Below, in pieces: positions 25,396-34,966 of a stretch of 64,000 bases of DNA; positions within the stretch are counted from its first letter, which is position 1, and every line of letters begins with the position of its first letter. The stretch is from positions 372,001 through 436,000 of the forward strand of contig NZ_AP023182.1 in the NCBI RefSeq assembly GCF_013426915.1. Reading direction: 5' to 3'. The notes below the pieces were generated by a model. The model was not told the origin of the DNA. It did no database searches and was given only the letters and a program-made list of their open reading frames with translations. Source of the DNA: Paraburkholderia sp. PGU19. Its GTDB lineage: Bacteria > Pseudomonadota > Gammaproteobacteria > Burkholderiales > Burkholderiaceae. The position numbers were made by a program, and so were the translations under genes.

Positions 25396-25778
25396 CTACC
25401 CTCCACGAAAAACAGCTTCGATGTTGTTGCCGTCCGGATCGAGCACGAAAGCGGCGTAGTAACCAGGCGGAAAGCCATGCTGAGTCTCACGGTAGCCGGG
25501 CGCGCCGTTATCGGTGCCGCCAGCTTTCAGGGCTGCCTGGTAGAACGCGTCTACCTCGGCGCAATTCCTCGCTACAAAGGCAGTGTGCTGTTTCACACCA
25601 TGCGGGTGAAAGCGGTCAATCCAGAAATCGGGTAGTCAACGCCGTAGCCGATACCATCGGCCCCACTGTTGTCCGGCATTTGCATCACGCGGCGCATGCC
25701 AAGCGTGCCCAAAGCGGCGTCGTAAAACGTGGCGGAACGACGGACGTCCGCGACTCCAATTCCGGTGTGATCGATCAT
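25396..25778 (-). pseudogene. VOC (glyoxalase-fold) gene broken by a frameshift
   Basis: The 5' frame reads MIDHTGIGVADVRRSATFYD and runs to GYGVDYP, then shifts. In the next frame the protein resumes as DFWIDRFHPHGVKQHTAFVA and continues to FVLDPDGNNIEAVF, the normal end of a VOC-family protein of about 127 residues. A single lost base near the TACCCGATTT sequence (around 25634) explains the break. No other damage is visible, so the loss looks recent, or it is a sequencing error. Divergent from the second VOC gene before the IS4 insertion. Confidence 0.8.
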
Positions 25779-25973
25779 CGTAGTACCCTGAGTGTTCCGC
25801 TCGAGCAATAGGGACGGAAAATTGCCTGCGATGCACATGTTCGCAGGAAACACGCACACGCGCGACCCGCCTGGGAACGCACCAGACGCGGACGAACTGG
25901 ACGAACAACACGAGATCGCTCGGATCGAGCGCGATACTTATCGAAAAATAGATCAAGCAAATGGAGGGTTAAA

Positions 25974-27438
25974 CACCAGCCCTTTCAAGGTCTTGATCAA
26001 GATGTCCCGCCTTTGGCGCGTTTAAGCAGGCGAGCGGTACTGTGATGGGCGCGGGCTACCGCACCTTCGACATAGGGTGCGGGTTTGCGGGTCTTGGGGC
26101 CACGCGTGCGTGTGCGCACCTGAATCGGGTCGACGCAGCGGGCCAGCTCGAGCAGTTTGCCGGCAATCACGTCGGGCGTGGCATCGCTCCAGTGCGACCA
26201 TTCATCTGGCGGCAGCGCGATGAGCATGCCCTCATACTGGCTGCGAATCTGCACGGCGAGGTAGTACGTCGAGACGTCCGGCGGCGCTGCACCTGTTTCA
26301 TCGGCGGCAGCATGCGCAGCTTCAACACTGCGCTTGAGCGTGGCCAGCACGTTGTACGCCAGCACCGCGACGGTAAAGCCCAGCAGCGCGGCACGTGGAT
26401 GACCCAAGGTGCGGATCTCGCTGTGCAGGACCGACTCGAGTCGCTGGAACATGCCCTCGATACGCCAGCGCTTGCGGTACAGCCGGGCAATCTCGTGTGC
26501 GCCCACCGCGGCAGGCAGGTTGCTCCACAACAGAATCACGGTATCGCCTGCATCAGTCGGCTTGTCCAGCGTCAGCTCGATGCGACGCCAGACGACGCCA
26601 GCCTTCAGGTCAATGCGTTGCTCTCGCACCTGACCTGTCTCGATACGTGCACCGTCCACCCATGGCCCACTGCTGGCAAGCGCCGGGCTGTTGCGGCCGT
26701 GTTCGCGCACGATGAAGCAGGCCTGTGCCTGATGCCAGCCCTGCAGGATGGTCCCGGTGCAGAAGTTCCGGTCAGCCAGCCACAATTCGCCCGCGCCGGC
26801 ACATTCAATCAGCGGGGCCATGGCCGAGCGCTCCTGCGCGTGCGCATCCTCGATGGCGACCAGATCTGTGACCAGACCCAGATCCGGCTCGTAGACCACC
26901 AGCGCGTGCCCCGGCAACGCCGCGCCACGCTGCTCGCGCAACGCCGCCAGCCGTTTCTCACTGGCCGGCAGGTGATTGCCATCAAGCACCCGCACACGCC
27001 AGCCGGGCAGGCTGGGCTGGCATGGCAACGCCGCCAGCACCGGCCCCAGACGCTGTGCGCTGCCCTGTACCAGGGCACGCAGGATCGCGGGTTCGGTGCG
27101 GTTGACCTTCTCGTAGAGCGCGGCCAGCGACACCGGCAGGGGCTTCGTCTGTGTCGCTGCAGCGTGCAGCGACGGACTCAGTCCCAGCGACACCAGCGTC
27201 ATCAGTTCAACCACCGTCGAGAACAGCAATTCACGTGGATATTGCCGCTGCCGGTGCTCGGCGAACACCTCGTCGATCCATTGCGGCGCGATGGCTCTCT
27301 GCAGTGCCAGGCGTGCCATCACGCATACCGGTGCCTGCTGCTCGAAACGCTTCATCACCTCGTCGAACATCCCTTCGTACCCGTCGTTCCTTAACATCTC
27401 GCCAGGTTTGCAGCGCAAAGACCTTGAAAGGGCTGGGG
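25974..27438 (-). mobile_element. IS4-family insertion sequence, complete (1465 bp)
   Basis: The ends are inverted repeats: CACCAGCCCTTTCAAGGTCTT-type at 25974-25994 against the complement of 27418-27438, with 20 of 21 bases alike (one mismatch at position 2). A 5-base target duplication TTAAA flanks it (25969-25973 and 27439-27443). One full transposase gene fills it. The intact ends, target repeat and gene suggest a recent, possibly active copy. It landed between the ribosome site and the start codon of the rightward VOC gene. Confidence 0.9.
25997..27397 (-). CDS. IS4-family transposase (DDE)
   Basis: 466 residues. DDE acids are in RVLDGNHLPASEKR (first D), LADRNFCTG (second D) and the IS4-type Y-(2)-R-(3)-E segment YRKRWRIEGMFQRLES (E). 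N-terminal domain about 1-140, beta-strand insertion between the second D and E, as in IS4 members. Start at ATG 27397, 21 bases inside the right repeat. The open frame continues further upstream outside the element, but that part is the antisense of the VOC gene. Confidence 0.92.
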   Translation of the reverse strand: MLRNDGYEGMFDEVMKRFEQQAPVCVMARLALQRAIAPQWIDEVFAEHRQRQYPRELLFSTVVELMTLVSLGLSPSLHAAATQTKPLPVSLAALYEKVNRTEPAILRALVQGSAQRLGPVLAALPCQPSLPGWRVRVLDGNHLPASEKRLAALREQRGAALPGHALVVYEPDLGLVTDLVAIEDAHAQERSAMAPLIECAGAGELWLADRNFCTGTILQGWHQAQACFIVREHGRNSPALASSGPWVDGARIETGQVREQRIDLKAGVVWRRIELTLDKPTDAGDTVILLWSNLPAAVGAHEIARLYRKRWRIEGMFQRLESVLHSEIRTLGHPRAALLGFTVAVLAYNVLATLKRSVEAAHAAADETGAAPPDVSTYYLAVQIRSQYEGMLIALPPDEWSHWSDATPDVIAGKLLELARCVDPIQVRTRTRGPKTRKPAPYVEGAVARAHHSTARLLKRAKGGTS

Positions 27439-27442
27439 TTAA

Positions 27443-27898
27443 ATGGTTGACTCCACAAAGCCGCGCGCCGTCGGCATCAATCACGTAGCGCTGGAAGTCG
27501 GCGATATCGAGGAAGCGCTGGAATTCTATGGCCGCATCTTCGACTTTCAATTGCGCGGCAAGACCAGGACGATGGCCTTCATCGATCTTGGCGACCAATT
27601 CATCGCGTTGCAGGCGGGACGGAAACAGCCCGCCGATGACGGCCGGCATGTCGGCCTCGTTGTCGATGACAAGGAGGCGGCGCGCGCCGCCCTCAAGGCG
27701 GCGGGGGTAAAGCCGATCGACGGTCCGTTTCTGGATTTCCGCGACCCGTGGGGCAATCGTATCGAGATCGTAGGCTATGACAATATCCAGTTCACCACCA
27801 AGGCTCCGAACGTTCTGCGCGGCATGGGGCTGACACATTTGATCAAGAACGAAAGCGCAAAAAAGGAACTGGCGGAAAAAGGGATGGCGGCGAGCTAG
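27443..27898 (+). CDS. VOC-family (glyoxalase/dioxygenase fold) protein, 5' region displaced by IS4
   Basis: 151 residues: two beta-alpha-beta-beta-beta halves, GINHVALEVGDIEEALEFYG and HVGLVVDDKEAARAALKAAG, then FRDPWGNRIEIVGYDN, with metal-type H and E residues. Its ATG starts with the last base of the IS4 target duplication. The natural ribosome site (GGAGGG, 25963-25968) is now 1.46 kb away on the other side of the element. The IS end supplies only GGGCTGGGG before TTAAATG, which may act as a weak site. Expression is doubtful. Substrate unknown. Confidence 0.8.
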   Translation: MVDSTKPRAVGINHVALEVGDIEEALEFYGRIFDFQLRGKTRTMAFIDLGDQFIALQAGRKQPADDGRHVGLVVDDKEAARAALKAAGVKPIDGPFLDFRDPWGNRIEIVGYDNIQFTTKAPNVLRGMGLTHLIKNESAKKELAEKGMAAS

Positions 27899-28361
27899 AG
27901 GAAATATTCATGAGGGTCTCGTTCGCGCCGGATTGCGGTCCTTCAATCACGCTCGTTGGATGGCCGCAACTGGATGGTGGTCAGGAGACATTCGAACGGC
28001 TGGGTCGTCGGACTGCTCGGTGACTGCTTGTGGCCCGGAAGGTCGGTTTCAACGAGTGATGGTCTTTCGCGTCGGGCTACATATGCCGCGGTGACACCGC
28101 ATCGCCGGTCTGAAACGCCCCGCCCGTGTCAGCAGTTCAGGGAGAGTGTGCGTATCGCTGCTCGTGCCACCCGCCTCGCTACAGACATCGAAACTAATCG
28201 ACGCCGCGTAGCATCGCCGTGAGAATTTGTCGCGACTACACGCACACCCGGCGAAGATTTCCGTCGGATCAGGTGGGGCATCGTTCGGCAAGCGCCTCCT
28301 GGATGAAAAGCCGTCCCAGATGCGTCTCTCTGAGCTGATTGTTCGAATCCGGCTGGATGCT
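27899..28361. other. Intergenic, 0.46 kb
   Basis: Between the VOC gene end and the leftward lipoprotein gene end. The frames here are shadows or random. A GTTCGAATCC word near 28340 recalls a tRNA T-arm, but there is no acceptor stem or anticodon arm around it. Confidence 0.4.
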
Positions 28362-28919
28362 TTATTCCGGTGGCGGTTCGACGCTGTTTTCCGGTCCCGG
28401 CTGCTCTTCTTCCGGAAGCGGCTCGACGCTCCCCGCGGCGGGCGGCGAAATGCTCTTGACCGCGATGGTGGGCTCAATATTCTGCACCGCGTCCGGTCGG
28501 TTGTTCCTGACCGCGATGGGCGCCTCAACGATTGGCGCAGGTACGGTGTGCCGGTCGGCGGTCAGGCCCGTGCCGACGTTCGAGGTCGTGGTGTTCGCAC
28601 TCTTGAGGACGCCGCGCGTATCGAACAGGAACACGGCTGCCGACGAACGCGTGTCGGCACCACCAACCAGCGACCCGATAAACGGGATGTAGCTCTCGGG
28701 GTGCGGCCTCGACGTTACGTACGTATATACGAGCAGCATCGATCCGTCGTCCAGCGCGGTCTGCACTGATGCTGGGCCAAGCGCGGCCGTCACCTCCTGA
28801 AGCGTCGTCACGCCGCGCTTGAAGGTCGCCATCTGGTCAGGCCTCACTTCGACCCCGGCGGACATGCAGCCGGCAAGCAGCACACCGCTCAGTAGCCCCG
28901 GTATCAGTCCACGTTTCAT
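28362..28919 (-). CDS. Outer-membrane-type lipoprotein, SmpA/OmlA-like
   Basis: 185 residues. The lipobox is LLAGC (residues 14-18), so C18 is the likely lipidated residue. The next part (about 25-110) follows the SmpA/OmlA/BamE pattern: FKRGVTTLQEVTAALGPAS, then SMLLVYTYVTS and AAVFLFDTRGVLKSANTTTS. The C-terminal 60 residues are an acidic, proline-rich tail (ending EEEQPGPENSVEPPPE) not found in BamE. Start ATG 28919 has a G-rich stretch upstream. Probably an envelope-associated paralogue rather than BamE itself. Confidence 0.75.
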   Translation of the reverse strand: MKRGLIPGLLSGVLLAGCMSAGVEVRPDQMATFKRGVTTLQEVTAALGPASVQTALDDGSMLLVYTYVTSRPHPESYIPFIGSLVGGADTRSSAAVFLFDTRGVLKSANTTTSNVGTGLTADRHTVPAPIVEAPIAVRNNRPDAVQNIEPTIAVKSISPPAAGSVEPLPEEEQPGPENSVEPPPE

Positions 28920-29284
28920 CTTGCCCCCGCCCCCGTATTCTTAATTCTAGGACGTCGTAGTGCGGCCGCTGAAGGGCATGGTCGGTGGATACCCTCATCA
29001 GGAATCCCGCCGAAGTGGAGAGTGCCTTTCGCCTGACTATTGCAAAGTATCCGCGGCAGGCCCGTATGCCAGTGCCCATGCCGACGTCAGACAACGTCGG
29101 GGCGTCGGGGGCCTCGTCAAGTTGGCGCAGATCAGGTGGGCGGTGGAGAGGCGATGAAGAAGATGAACTCGTGCAAACGCTGCGCTTCACCACGCGCAAT
29201 GCGACGTGGCCGCTATTGAGGACTCGAGGAGTCGATTTCCCTTGCTTGAGCTTGAGCTTGAGCTCCAGTCGCGCACATCCGCGC
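28920..29284. other. Intergenic, 0.37 kb
   Basis: Upstream region of the lipoprotein gene (its promoter should lie near 28930-29000 on the minus strand). No gene supported. Confidence 0.35.
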
Positions 29285-29512
29285 TTATGCGTTCTTCCTT
29301 TGCCGTATTGTTGGCGGTGGCTCTGGAGCCTGCTGAGGGAGCGGCGCTTCCTCGAAGAAATCGGGGCTTAGCTCCGGGGCCGTGGTCCTGCCTTCACTGG
29401 AGCCGTGAGTGGAGGCTGGCACAATCGCCGCCGGCGCAGTCGGCGCTATCGCCGCGCTGACAAGAAATCCTGCCGACGTGAAGAAAATCGCGGCTAACAA
29501 CACAGCGCCCAT
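29285..29512 (-). CDS. Small single-span membrane or exported protein
   Basis: 75 residues from ATG 29512, preceded by GGGGAGG at eight bases. An N-terminal hydrophobic helix (about 3-24, AVLLAAIFFTSAGFLVSAAI) is followed by a Pro/Glu-rich polar tail ending in RQRKNA. No family is recognised. It lies 209 bases downstream of the DUF2252 gene on the same strand. Confidence 0.5.
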   Translation of the reverse strand: MGAVLLAAIFFTSAGFLVSAAIAPTAPAAIVPASTHGSSEGRTTAPELSPDFFEEAPLPQQAPEPPPTIRQRKNA

Positions 29513-29721
29513 GGAGTGGGCCTCCCCGGGGCTGATGGCCTGTGCCGACGAGCGGACCAGCATTCGCTTTCTCGACTTCTACCCGAATCAAAGTACCTGG
29601 CGAAGAAGCACGAAGCATCGGATTTTGCAACGCCGGGCCGCTGCGCGCTGGATCGCCCCCGCTCATCATTGTCGAAGCAACATCTCGCCCACCAGTTCCG
29701 GGGCGGCTGGCAGCTTCGCGG

Positions 29722-31143
29722 CTATTCGTCCGTTCTGGCCAGAATCCGGCCTTCACGAATGGCGCGGATGAACTCACGATAGTCACGTCGGTTTTGGGAA
29801 CTATACTCAGTCGCGAACTCCGTGATCGCATCGTCGAAAGATTGTCCTGAGCCCATGTATCCCGCCATCATTGCCGCGTCGCCCGACCGGGCATGTGCGC
29901 GTGCGAGGGCGTGCGCGCACATCCGCGCGTACTGCCGCAGCATCCCGGTGTCCCAGTCCTCGAGGACGACCGACATCTTCATGTCGCGCAACTGACGGAG
30001 ATAGAAATCGCGGCCATTCTTTCCGCGGGTCCAGCCGAGAAACACGTCGCTCGCGGTCTGCATGAGGCGCTGACCCGCAATCACGCGCTGGCCGTGATTG
30101 GGATGCAGGCTCTTGCCTGCATAGGGTTCGAGCACGGATGCCCGTGCCTCCTTCACCTGCAGGAACAGCGGGTCGTTGTCAGAGGCCATGAACAGGCCCA
30201 CGGCGCACATCGTACCGACACTGCCCACGCCGACCACCTTCAATGCCAGATCGACGAGATGGAACCTGTCGAACAGGATGCGGACATGTTCGGCGAGGCT
30301 CTCGCGGTACGAAGCGATGGCTTCGGCGTATCCCGATTCGAGGCCGGGTGCGATTTCCTCTGTAGGATGGAAGATCAGTGGTGGCAAGTCTTTGATCCTG
30401 GGTTGTGCTCCTTCCTGGGAAACAAGCTTCGGATACAGATGATCGGGCACCTGCTTGCGACGCTCCACTTCGATCCGCTCCGCGATCCGCCTGCGCACCG
30501 CTGCGATGACGGCCGGATCGGCCGACCGGTCCTCGTACTTCTGAAGATCAATCTTGTCGTACCAGACATCGAGCGCTCGCATTTCTGCATAGTCATGCAT
30601 GCGCTCGCGATATTCACGGACAAGATCCGTGGCCACGCGTGCGGTGTCGCTGGCGGGCAGTTCCAGATGCTGCGCTGCAATCACCACACTCGCGGCCAGC
30701 CGCTTGAGGTCCCACTCGAACGGGGCCGGCAAAGTCTCGTCCAGGTCGTTGATGTCGAAAATTATGTTGCGTTCCGGTGTTGCAAAGCCTCCGAAGTTCA
30801 TCAGGTGCGCGTCGCCGCACACCTGCACCCGGATCCCGCTTGTCGGCGTGGTAGCCAGGTCGGCGGCCATCAGCGCGGCCGCTCCGCGATAGAACGCAAA
30901 TGGCGACGCCGACATGCGCCCGAAGCGGAACGGGACCAGGACCGGGAGGCGCCCTTCGTTGGATTCGACCAGAAGTTCGACGAGGTCACGGCGATCCTTC
31001 GGCAGTTCCCACCCAGCCTGAGATGAACGCGATACCCTGTTTCGGATTGCGCGCCCTTCAGCCGCCCTTTCATCGGGTGTGCGGTACGGAATGGCGTTTT
31101 TGTGTGTATCGCGTGCGACGTTGTGTGAAACAGCCTTGTCCAT
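29722..31143 (-). CDS. DUF2252 protein (kinase-like fold)
   Basis: 473 residues covering the whole DUF2252 family. RNRVSRSSQAGWELPKDR comes near the start, then LVPFRFGRMSASPFAFYRG, VCGDAHLMNFGGFATPER, IFDINDLDETLPAPFEWDLK and, later, KVVGVGSVGT and YARMCAHALARAHARSGD. CGDAHLMNFG and FDINDLDE resemble the catalytic-loop and metal-loop signatures of aminoglycoside-phosphotransferase-like kinases. Biochemical activity is not known. ATG 31143 has AGAGGA at good spacing. Cytoplasmic, single gene. Confidence 0.88.
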   Translation of the reverse strand: MDKAVSHNVARDTHKNAIPYRTPDERAAEGRAIRNRVSRSSQAGWELPKDRRDLVELLVESNEGRLPVLVPFRFGRMSASPFAFYRGAAALMAADLATTPTSGIRVQVCGDAHLMNFGGFATPERNIIFDINDLDETLPAPFEWDLKRLAASVVIAAQHLELPASDTARVATDLVREYRERMHDYAEMRALDVWYDKIDLQKYEDRSADPAVIAAVRRRIAERIEVERRKQVPDHLYPKLVSQEGAQPRIKDLPPLIFHPTEEIAPGLESGYAEAIASYRESLAEHVRILFDRFHLVDLALKVVGVGSVGTMCAVGLFMASDNDPLFLQVKEARASVLEPYAGKSLHPNHGQRVIAGQRLMQTASDVFLGWTRGKNGRDFYLRQLRDMKMSVVLEDWDTGMLRQYARMCAHALARAHARSGDAAMMAGYMGSGQSFDDAITEFATEYSSQNRRDYREFIRAIREGRILARTDE

Positions 31144-31984
31144 GACATCCTCTACCTGGCTTGCTCTTCCCCTGATCTGTCCGTGTCATTAGGGCGTCCT
31201 TCTGGCACGACCTGTACGCTGCACCTGCAACATGCGGCTAGCTGTCAAAATGCGATGTCCGTCGACGTTGTGAAGGCCGCAAACCGCCGTTGATTCATTG
31301 CACGACTTCCGATGGGTTTGACCCGCGATTTCTGATAGCCGTGAGCCCAATCGAGAACGGGGAGGTGCAGGCGGGGAATGTGGTGCGGCAAGGAATGGTC
31401 GCGCATGATCGTGTGTCCTCCGAAAGGCACTACGCTACCAACGCATCATTCATTGTAGGTCGAGTCGCTGACACAGCCAGCTGTGGGGAACGCCGACCGC
31501 CCATAGCCGCGGGCTTTCACGAGACGCGGAATCTTTCGAAGCATTGGGTTTTCATATTCAAACACCAAATGTCCGGGAACGATTGACGTCGATCAACAAT
31601 AGCCGCAGTCGCATTGCCATCACGTCAGCACGGCTCGGATCAAGTGACCAGGGGTAGGAATCGTGCATTCGGTTGACGCAACGGTCGAGCCGGCACACAC
31701 GTAGCGCCTCACGACATCCGTCGTCGCTGGGCCCGTCGGGGACCCTCGACGTTCTCAACAACGGTCACTCAACGACGCTCCAGGAGCGGCAAATGATTGC
31801 GTAGCACGGCCCATCATCAAAGGTGATCATCAAATGCTGCAACGCATCCATGTTCGCTCGATCCTTCTTTCCAGTACTTCGGACTTCATCTAGCCACGCA
31901 CTATTGAGAGACACGAGTTTCCCGTATGCGAGGTTGATCATGGCTGCGGTACATGAGGTCATAAAAGTGCACAGGAGGACCAGC
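31144..31984. other. Gene-poor interval, 0.84 kb
   Basis: No convincing gene. A minus-strand frame at 31765-32004 (79 codons) contains ITFDDGP, which looks like a polysaccharide-deacetylase motif, but nothing else of that family is present. 31557-31700 carries fragments resembling decayed repeats seen elsewhere. Confidence 0.4.
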
Positions 31985-32314
31985 GCAAGACTTCCTGCAC
32001 CCACGGAAAAACTGTACCACCCGGCCGATCGCCATCATGCTGGCCACCGCGATGACGCGCGACGTATCGTTGCCGGCGATGGCTAACGACGACGGCGAGA
32101 ATCGGAGCAGCAAGTGCGGAGTCGGAACCGAGGACGAGAATCCGGCTGGGACCGAACACGGCATATAGGCCAGCAGCGAAACGATCGTCGCATCGACGCA
32201 ATATGCCCCCGGATTCCCTGATGCTTCCACATACGCGCCAACAGGCACCAGCATGGTCGTCAATACCAGCCCCACTGCCAGATCGCCTGGCAGCCAGGAA
32301 TACGCCAATGGCAA
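31985..32314 (-). pseudogene. Remnant of a SulP-family anion transporter, N-terminal part
   Basis: One frame gives WLPGDLAVGLVLTTMLVPVG and GAYCVDATIVSLLAYM. A second gives AVFGPSRILVLGSDSALAAP. Back in the first is SRVIAVASMMAIGRVV. Joined, these follow the start of SulP carriers (first three spans, with GPSxxLxxGPxSxxxxP). At least two frame changes are needed, and the other roughly 400 residues are gone. A dead gene fragment. Confidence 0.75.
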
Positions 32315-32570
32315 CAGAAAATTTGTGTGACGTCCCCTCGGGTGAGCCTTCCGAAGGTCCCGGAATGTATGAGACCAAAGTCCAATACCGTCCCTAACAG
32401 GCAGTGCCTAGACTGATTGTGAGCGTGCTGTCCCCGGGCATCGGGTGGCCGTGCGCGCGTGACCAGCGCTGGATTCTACGGTCTGAGCGCCATTGATTAC
32501 GCTCCGCAGTCCTTCCAGGCATAACCGATTGCGGACGTCGGATCACTGACTAAACGGGAGGAGCGCAGAA

Positions 32571-33158
32571 ATGAAAGCGAATCACATCCTTGTTGCGGCC
32601 GCTGTCCTGATGACTGCGTGCATGGCAGTTGCCCAGCCGCAAACCTCAGTGGATGTCACGAAAGCGCCGGGCAGCGCCACGATTGTGGGAACCGCGAAGG
32701 TGACGGCTACGATCGTCGAGATCAAGCCAGATACCCGTACCGTGATGCTCAAGGACAAAAAAGGCAAGGTGGTCGAACTTGAGGTAGGGGAAGAGGCACG
32801 CAACTTTGACCAGCTTAAGGTCGGAGACATCGTCACGACCGAATACAGGGAAGCGATGTCTCTCAGCCTCTCAAAGACCAGCGGCCCGCGTTCGGCCACG
32901 CAACGCGTGATCGAAAAGCGCGCGGAACCGGGCGCCAAACCGGGAGGCACGATCGGTCGGGAGGTCACGGTGATGGCAGATGTCATCTCGGTTGACCATA
33001 AGGCGAAGACGGTCACGTTGAAAGGACCGCAGGGCGGCATCGTCGATGTGCATGTGGAGGATCCGGAGCAGATGAAAAATGTCCGGAAGGGCGATCAGGT
33101 TAAAGTTGTCTACACTGAAGCGGTCGCGATCACCGTCACGCCCGGCCCGGCCGAGTAA
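32571..33158 (+). CDS. Exported two-repeat beta protein of unknown function
   Basis: 195 residues from ATG 32571 (GGGAGGAG upstream). A signal peptide (about 1-22) ends CMAVAQ. Two similar modules follow: about 40-95 (VTATIVEIKPDTRTVMLKDK ... LKVGDIVTTEY) and 130-190 (VTVMADVISVDHKAKTVTLK ... VRKGDQVKVVYTEAVAI). Each looks like a small beta-barrel. A basic linker (RSATQRVIEKRAEPGAKPGG) joins them. No catalytic motif. A truncated copy is present at 23805-24115. Periplasmic; role unknown. Confidence 0.75.
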   Translation: MKANHILVAAAVLMTACMAVAQPQTSVDVTKAPGSATIVGTAKVTATIVEIKPDTRTVMLKDKKGKVVELEVGEEARNFDQLKVGDIVTTEYREAMSLSLSKTSGPRSATQRVIEKRAEPGAKPGGTIGREVTVMADVISVDHKAKTVTLKGPQGGIVDVHVEDPEQMKNVRKGDQVKVVYTEAVAITVTPGPAE

Positions 33159-33653
33159 CGAGACTAGTTCACGGTCTTCGATATGACGCTCTCACCGTTC
33201 CGACCGAATTGAGGTCATGCGTAGCCTCGAAATGTTTTCGTTCAGTGCGTAAAAAAATGTGACTCGGGTGGCCGATCGCTGCGTCTGAAATACGGCATTG
33301 AAGCGTCAGCTGCCTTGATTTCTCACAAGTCTTGTATCGCGACGTGGACAGCGAAATAGGCCGATGACAGACACGTTCACGAATTAGCGCTGCAATGCTC
33401 AGAAGACACCCATCTGGACAAACATCCCTCTTGGGACGCTCCAAAGCAGACGGCTGCCTGAAAATCGGATCGTTGAAGTCGGCTGTCACCGGTGTACGCG
33501 TGATCGTATGCAGGTTCAACTGGCAGGTCAGCAGAAGTTGTATGTGCAACTGACATCAAATAGTCGTGATAGCAGCGAATATAACGATTGGACTGGATAG
33601 TTTGCTCGGGTGTCGCAATCAACTTGATATTTCCACTACCCCGGAGTAATTCC
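33159..33653. other. Intergenic, 0.5 kb, upstream of terC
   Basis: No gene supported. I looked for a manganese (yybP-ykoY) riboswitch, common before TerC-type genes, and did not see its conserved core. The CCGGAG ribosome site for terC is at the right end. Confidence 0.4.
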
Positions 33654-34412
33654 GTGAGTACGGACTTCCTCGTCGCTCTCGCTGGTGATCCCGCCGTCTG
33701 GGCTGCTCTTGTGACACTTGTGGTCATGGAGGTTGTGCTCGGGATCGACAACCTCGTCTTCATTTCCATTCTCAGCAACAAGCTGCCACCTGCTCAACGG
33801 ACCAAGACCCAGCGGATCGGCATCGGGCTTGCCCTCATAATGCGCCTTATGTTGCTTGGCACTGTGGCATGGATCACGCATTTGACGCAGCCTGCGATGT
33901 CACTTTTCGGTCATGCGTTTTCCTGGCGCGATCTTGTTCTGCTAAGCGGGGGACTGTTTCTTGTCTGGAAAGCGACGAAGGAAATGCATCACAACGTCTC
34001 AAGCGATGAGGACGATCCCACAAGTGACGCTGGCCCGGCCACCATGACGGTACGAGCGGCGATTGGCCAGATCGTGCTGCTTGATCTGGTGTTTTCCATA
34101 GACAGCATTGTGACCGCGGTTGGCATGACCGATCATGTCGCTATTATGTACATCGCTGTGATCGTGGCTGTCGCGGCAATGCTGTTTGCGGCCGGCCCGC
34201 TGTCGCGCTTCATCGAGCACAATCCGACAATCGTGATGCTGGCGCTGAGTTTTCTTTTGGTGATTGGTATGACGCTGATCGCCGAAGGGTTTGGTTCTCA
34301 TGTTCCGAAAGGCTACATCTACGCGGCGATGGCGTTCTCCGCGTTCGTCGAAGGCATGAACATGCTTACAAGGCGAGCACGAAGGAACCGTCGTCTCAGG
34401 CAAACCGGTTGA
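33654..34412 (+). CDS. TerC-family integral membrane protein
   Basis: 252 residues, about seven membrane spans. The two conserved acidic signatures are [13 protein letters not shown] in the first half and [13 protein letters not shown] in the second, typical of TerC/Alx/YceF-type metal exporters. A charged loop with [11 protein letters not shown] separates them. GTG 33654 follows GGAG. The family exports Mn2+ or helps metal loading and is linked to tellurite resistance. No other ter genes are nearby. Ends in a short arginine-rich tail. Confidence 0.88.
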   Translation: MSTDFLVALAGDPAVWAALVTLVVMEVVLGIDNLVFISILSNKLPPAQRTKTQRIGIGLALIMRLMLLGTVAWITHLTQPAMSLFGHAFSWRDLVLLSGGLFLVWKATKEMHHNVSSDEDDPTSDAGPATMTVRAAIGQIVLLDLVFSIDSIVTAVGMTDHVAIMYIAVIVAVAAMLFAAGPLSRFIEHNPTIVMLALSFLLVIGMTLIAEGFGSHVPKGYIYAAMAFSAFVEGMNMLTRRARRNRRLRQTG

Positions 34413-34966
34413 ACATACGCGTGAGGCCCATCTGGAAACACCGTGCGAAGACGGGATTGTACTTGTGAGCGCACCGCGAATGTTTCGAACGGTGGCTTAC
34501 GGTGAAGCGAGGTTACGCGTCCAGTTGCCCATCGACGGACTTGGTCTGGGCGTTAGCTCGGGCATTGAAATGGCGGCTCCGGTTGACGCAGCGGTCGATT
34601 GTGCGCAGAACACGTCAGGCGTACCTCCGAACAGCGCGCACGGTACCGTCGGCAACAAGCAGTCATCGCGCAGTCCAGCAACACGGCCGCTCAAAGGTCT
34701 GCTGACCATCCATAAGCCGCCGTGACCAGTGTGTGCTTCGAAGCGTCTGGCGGGTACATCGCGGGCTCTTGAGCCCACGCAATGCGTGCTGCCCCTTCAG
34801 ATTGCGAATTGAATGGCCAGTTACCGCGGATGGAACCGTCAGTGGCATCATTGCCGTGTCAGCAGGCAAGTTCGGCATCGCCGTTGTCTCACTGCCGCTC
34901 GACAGCGCGGGCAACAGCGTCCGCGCGTGACAACCAGTTCGCTCAGCACTGGCCCGGAGGTCGCAC
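34413..34966. other. Gene-poor interval, 0.55 kb
   Basis: No gene supported. A stretch near 34483-34620 (GGTTGACGCAGCGGTCGA) resembles 31660-31690 (GGTTGACGCAACGGTCGA), suggesting another copy of a decayed intergenic repeat. Confidence 0.4.

Noticed and set aside
26042..27394. 450-codon frame on the plus strand through the IS4 element
   Set aside because: Exact antisense of the transposase, which has full DDE motifs; the plus frame has no recognisable protein features.
28330..28345. GTTCGAATCC, like a tRNA T-arm
   Set aside because: No acceptor stem, D-arm or anticodon arm can be folded around it on either strand.
29893..31026. 377-codon plus-strand frame
   Set aside because: Antisense of the DUF2252 gene.
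31765..32004. ITFDDGP motif suggesting a polysaccharide deacetylase
   Set aside because: Only the seven residues match; the rest of the 79-codon frame has none of the family's other motifs.
33540..33653. Possible yybP-ykoY manganese riboswitch before terC
   Set aside because: The conserved core bases are not visible; only a plain ribosome site is.
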